From: Mucilaginibacter empetricola
GTDB lineage: Bacteria > Bacteroidota > Bacteroidia > Sphingobacteriales > Sphingobacteriaceae
NCBI RefSeq assembly: GCF_024808665.1
Contig: NZ_JANUBZ010000011.1
Span: forward strand, 1 to 64,000
Reading direction: 5' to 3'
Length of the DNA: 64,000 nucleotides
Position numbers and translations under genes: made by a program. Positions 61,195-64,000 of this stretch are shown piece by piece; the first letter of the stretch is position 1, and each line of letters opens with the position of its first letter. A model generated the notes under the pieces. That model did no database searches. It was not told where the DNA came from and saw only the letters and a list, made by a program, of their open reading frames with translations.

Positions 61195-61214
61195 AATGAC
61201 AAAAAACAAAAGAA

Positions 61215-61258
61215 TTTACACCACCTAAAGCAGCGGTGTAAATAGATATGTTGTTGCC
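61215..61258. repeat. Right end: subterminal palindrome and terminal inverted repeat
   Basis: ATTTACACC and GGTGTAAAT pair exactly over 9 bp around a 12-nt loop, and the second arm runs on into the terminal ...TATGTTGTTGCC. The end organisation therefore parallels the left end, where a subterminal hairpin also lies beside the terminal repeat. Confidence 0.8.
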
Positions 61259-61266
61259 ACTAATAA
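61259..61266. repeat. Target-site duplication, right copy (ACTAATAA)
   Basis: An exact copy of the octamer at 58878-58885, directly abutting the element's right end. Confidence 0.75.
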
Positions 61267-61304
61267 TTGATTTAAAAAGGGACATAACGGTCCCTTCCTA
61301 TATT

Positions 61305-62594
61305 TTAGTTCCCTGCGTTTAGGGCGTCTATTTGTTTTTTCAGATCAGTTGCCTTAGCAGTATTTTCTGCAGTGTGCGCCGGATCTGTTTTACCTCTGTA
61401 GTAGTTTCTTAAGTTTGTTAATGCATCAACAGACTTTGGATTTAAATCTACTGCTTTTTGAAGATATGGTTTTGCTAAATCAAATTGTGCATTTGATTTG
61501 GCAATTGTAGCTTGATATTCTTTTTCTTTATTAACCGGTATATTTCTGGCAATGTTATACAAATCAACTGCAGGTCTGATTAATGCATAACCACAATTCA
61601 GGTTTGCTTCAAAATAATCCGGGTCAATTGCAATGGCTTGTTTACAATAGTCAACCCCTTTATTATAATTATCTAATGCCGTTTGATAAGTTGCCTTTTT
61701 GGTTGCATCGTCCTTAGCTTTAGCTGAGCTTGCGTTAGCTGCATCACCTATTTGGATGTAGGTTAAACCTGCATAGTAATATAAAACTTTATTTTTAGGG
61801 TCATTAGCTATAGCAGCCTGTAGTTTACCGGTAATATCAGCAGTTTTTCCTGTTTGCAGTGCAATTTCTATTTCTTCCCTTTGTAACGTGGTATTTCCCG
61901 GATATTTAACCAAAGCCTCATCAATTATCTTTAGCGCTCCTGTGGTATCTTTATTATACAGGTAAATATTTGGCAAATCGTTGTATATTTTATTTTTCGC
62001 CGAATAATTGGTAGTTAAAAGATCTTTATAATTAGTTATAGCAGCGTTATAGTTTTTTGCGTTAACGGCTGCTATCGCAGTATTCAAAATGGTAGTGGTA
62101 TCTGTTGGAATTAACTGACGTGCGTTGTCAAATGATTTGTAGGCATCATCAAATTTCTTATTTTGAAAGTTAGCTATCCCCTGGTTTAATAAATATTGAG
62201 CCAATTGAATATTGGTGTGTTCAAGCAGCTTGGCATTTTCGTTTTTGGTATCAAGCGTTTTAGCTTGTTTTAGAGCCTCAGATGCGGTATTAAATTCTAC
62301 AGCAGCATTTGTTTGTACAGAATCAGCTAATGCAAGTGATGAATAAATAGCTGCTTTTAAAGCTACAGTAAGCGGTAAAGCTGAGGTTTTTGCATTAGTA
62401 GATGCCTTATCAATAGATGTTTTGGCATCAGCAAGGCTGGCTTTAGCTTTAGCAGCAATTACTGCAACTGTTGAACCGCTGGAAACCTGATATTGATTAT
62501 ATGAGTCCTGGGCATTGTTTAATTCGCCTTTTTGTGCAAACGTTGTTGCTGATATTAAGCCTAAAAGGCCCACCATCAATAGTTTGATTTTCAT
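61305..62594 (-). CDS. Exported tetratricopeptide repeat protein
   Basis: A 429-residue protein. A signal peptide (residues 1-20, ATTFAQ) is followed by helical repeats with clear TPR units: AQYLLNQGIANFQNKKFDDAYKSFDNARQL near 132, LNTAIAAVNAKNYNAAITNYKDLL near 170 and YCKQAIAIDPDYFEANLNCGYAL near 317. Likely a periplasmic scaffold. It starts 9 bp after the upstream TPR gene and is third in the gyrA transcript. This linkage is common in Sphingobacteriaceae as I recall it. No specific function known. Confidence 0.85.
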   Translation of the reverse strand: MKIKLLMVGLLGLISATTFAQKGELNNAQDSYNQYQVSSGSTVAVIAAKAKASLADAKTSIDKASTNAKTSALPLTVALKAAIYSSLALADSVQTNAAVEFNTASEALKQAKTLDTKNENAKLLEHTNIQLAQYLLNQGIANFQNKKFDDAYKSFDNARQLIPTDTTTILNTAIAAVNAKNYNAAITNYKDLLTTNYSAKNKIYNDLPNIYLYNKDTTGALKIIDEALVKYPGNTTLQREEIEIALQTGKTADITGKLQAAIANDPKNKVLYYYAGLTYIQIGDAANASSAKAKDDATKKATYQTALDNYNKGVDYCKQAIAIDPDYFEANLNCGYALIRPAVDLYNIARNIPVNKEKEYQATIAKSNAQFDLAKPYLQKAVDLNPKSVDALTNLRNYYRGKTDPAHTAENTAKATDLKKQIDALNAGN

Positions 62595-62603
62595 GATTAT
62601 TTG

Positions 62604-63719
62604 TTAATTGGTTAACTGTTTTAGTTTGTTATTTATCTTGTTTATTTGGTTTTGATTTCCGGTTTGGCTGTACACCAATTGCAATACCTCAAGGCATTTT
62701 ACATCATTAGGAGATATTTCATTAGCTTTTTCCAACCATTGTACGGCCCGCGCCTCATTTTGTTGATTATCCTTTTCTTTTTTCAACAAGCTTTGTTTAA
62801 AATATAGTAGCCCCAGGTTAAATACCGGATCAAATGCCGAACTATTTAATTCTATAGCCCTTAAATAAAGCGACTCGGCTTTATCATATTGATTAAGATG
62901 ATCGTAACAATTTGCGGCCACAAAAGCAATATCGGCGTTGTTTGCATTTATATCTATCAAGGCCGGCAATAACGGTTCTAACGCTTTATAATCTCGCCGG
63001 TTATTATAAATATTTGCTTCATCAATCAATAACGACTTGTTACCTGGTAACAATTTGCGTCCTTTTTTAATTATTTGAAGCGCACTTACCGTGTCTCCTA
63101 TTGATTTATAAATATTTGATGCTGCCTCAACATATTCGGCCTTAACACTGTCGGTATTAATTAGTTCTGTATAATATTTAGCGGCTATCTGCAAATTGCC
63201 CAACTTACTGTTAGCGTAAGCAATATAAGATTTTAATTGTTTATAGTCTGGCGAATATTTTTGCGCATCAGTAAATAATTGCAAGGCATTTATAAAATCA
63301 GAGGTATTGACATATAAAAACGCCTTCCTGATGTAAACATTTGTTAAACAATGCTTTACATATTCCATTTCGGTTGGATATCTGTAAATTTTTCTATTTT
63401 CAGATAGCTTGTCAACCAAATCAGTTGTTTGACTAAAAAATTTGTCGGGTTGTTTAAGTTTATTTAACGAATCGATATAAAGAATGCTCGAATTAACAAT
63501 GGCTCTGTAAACCAATTTTTCTACATCCAATGAGTCAGCACGGGTGGTAAATAAACTATCTACCGATTTTTTTGCGCTGCTCAAATATTTCAGATCTTTT
63601 TTTTGCTTGTAAAAAGCAAGATTGTTCACCACATTCTTTAAGGCCTCTGTTTGACAAAAGGCAGCAGATGTGGTGAACAAAAAAATTAAAACCGGTATTA
63701 TGATTTTACGGCCTTGCAT
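62604..63719 (-). CDS. Exported tetratricopeptide repeat protein
   Basis: A 371-residue protein with a signal peptide (residues 1-22, SAAFCQ). Several TPR units follow: FINALQLFTDAQKYSPDYKQLKSYIAYANSKLGNLQIAAKYY near 143 and NCYDHLNQYDKAESLYLRAIELNSSAFDPVFNLGLLYF near 272. It lies only 5 bp after the gyrA stop and 9 bp before a second TPR gene, so all three appear co-transcribed. Periplasmic protein-protein scaffold is the likely general role. Confidence 0.85.
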   Translation of the reverse strand: MQGRKIIIPVLIFLFTTSAAFCQTEALKNVVNNLAFYKQKKDLKYLSSAKKSVDSLFTTRADSLDVEKLVYRAIVNSSILYIDSLNKLKQPDKFFSQTTDLVDKLSENRKIYRYPTEMEYVKHCLTNVYIRKAFLYVNTSDFINALQLFTDAQKYSPDYKQLKSYIAYANSKLGNLQIAAKYYTELINTDSVKAEYVEAASNIYKSIGDTVSALQIIKKGRKLLPGNKSLLIDEANIYNNRRDYKALEPLLPALIDINANNADIAFVAANCYDHLNQYDKAESLYLRAIELNSSAFDPVFNLGLLYFKQSLLKKEKDNQQNEARAVQWLEKANEISPNDVKCLEVLQLVYSQTGNQNQINKINNKLKQLTN

Positions 63720-63724
63720 GCTGT

Positions 63725-64000
63725 TTATTCCGTTATTTCGCCAGCTTCGTCAGTAGTTGGCTCTGTTCCATTGTTTTCTCCGCCTTCTTCCAACTCCTTA
63801 TCTTCTTCTTCATCGTGTTCAACTTTGGCTATTGACGCAATTTCATCGTTTCCTTTAAGTGTTATTAACCTTACACCTTGAGTAGCTCTTCCCATAGTAC
63901 GGAGTTCGCTAATAGCTATCCTGATAATAATGCCCGATTTATTGATAATCATCAGGTCCTCATTATCAGTTACACCTTTAATGGCAACCAGTTTTCCGGT
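63725..64000 (-). CDS. gyrA: DNA gyrase subunit A, C-terminal end (partial)
   Basis: The 3' end of a gene that runs off the window. The frame is open from 64000 and reads KLVAIKGVTDNEDLMIINKS, then RTMGRATQGVRLITLKGNDE, the last blades of the GyrA C-terminal beta-pinwheel that wraps DNA. It ends with a very acidic tail (DEEEDKELEEGGENN). The Met at 63952 is internal. GyrA cleaves and rejoins DNA to introduce negative supercoils. Confidence 0.95.
   Translation of the reverse strand, partial: TGKLVAIKGVTDNEDLMIINKSGIIIRIAISELRTMGRATQGVRLITLKGNDEIASIAKVEHDEEEDKELEEGGENNGTEPTTDEAGEITE

Larger units (their letters stand above)
58886..61258. mobile_element. 2.37-kb TIR-bounded element with four unknown genes and no transposase
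   Basis: The left end (58886-58909, GGCAACAACATACCAATATA...) and the reverse complement of the right end (61235-61258) agree at 21 of 24 positions, the first 12 being identical. ACTAATAA flanks both sides as an 8-bp duplication. Inside are two leftward and two rightward small genes around a palindrome. No transposase is present, so the element would be non-autonomous. An 8-bp duplication and GG termini are seen in families such as IS1595, ISL3 and IS256; which supplied the activity cannot be told. Confidence 0.78.

Noticed and set aside
1..64000. CRISPR arrays and rRNA genes
   Set aside because: No regularly spaced short repeats and no rRNA sequence were seen. The only direct tandem repeat of note is the two-unit hairpin at 33.53-33.68 kb.

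Overview
The window looks like a chromosomal segment of a Bacteroidetes bacterium, most likely a member of the Sphingobacteriaceae such as Mucilaginibacter or Pedobacter. The evidence is Bacteroidetes -7 boxes (TAnnTTTG) in front of several genes, few Shine-Dalgarno sequences, a TonB-receptor/beta-propeller vitamin B12 locus, many intergenic palindromic repeats of types common in this family, and core proteins (ThrS, IF3, L35, L20, EF-P, KdsA, GyrA) of Bacteroidetes character. Genus assignment is inference. No rRNA, CRISPR array, integrase or transposase gene was recognised.

Layout. 1-6.2 kb: stress and housekeeping genes (thioredoxin lipoprotein, DUF1543, msrA-msrB, a phospholipase D-like protein, MarC, an alpha-type carbonic anhydrase lipoprotein). 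6.3-12.1 kb: an AT-rich accessory zone downstream of a minus-strand tRNA-Leu(CAA). It holds a VWA / PP2C phosphatase / protein kinase triad of the TerY-P type, an orphan antitoxin-like gene, a membrane-anchored unknown and a UPF0175 protein. Decayed copies of the tRNA 3' end cut the zone into segments. 12.2-15.7 kb: core genes hscB, kdsA and kdsD and a BtuF-like binding protein. 15.8-22.9 kb: a plus-strand tRNA-Leu(TAG) followed by a second accessory zone, again cut by decayed tRNA 3'-end copies. It carries a TPR gene and then a co-directional redox cluster (Crp/Fnr regulator, YceI, tautomerase, two SDRs, nitronate monooxygenase, aldo/keto reductase, two NTF2-like proteins) with two CRP-like operators at its head.

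22.9-37.5 kb: efp, an RraB-like gene, a GH13 glucosidase, a Crp/Fnr-CMD pair, a carboxylesterase, a LutA-like protein, the thrS-infC-rpmI-rplT translation operon and several envelope or hypothetical genes. 37.6-46.7 kb: a vitamin B12 uptake and salvage locus. A cobalamin riboswitch precedes a BtuB-like receptor, a BtuG-like lipoprotein and a DUF6580 membrane protein, then cobU, a sirtuin, bluB and a DUF71/DPH6-family gene. Convergent cobT-cobS-cobC complete it. Together they would import corrinoids, attach the lower ligand and finish the cofactor. 47-58.7 kb: free-methionine sulfoxide reductase, alkyladenine glycosylase, kynureninase, an HDAC-like deacetylase, MATE exporter, hydrolases, an AlbA_2 protein and others.

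58.9-61.3 kb: a 2.37-kb segment bounded by about 24-bp terminal inverted repeats (21 of 24 match) and an exact 8-bp target-site duplication. It carries four small genes of unknown function, two leftward and two rightward around a large palindrome, and no transposase. This is the most novel-looking object in the window. 61.3-64 kb: two exported TPR proteins behind the 3' end of gyrA, which runs off the window.
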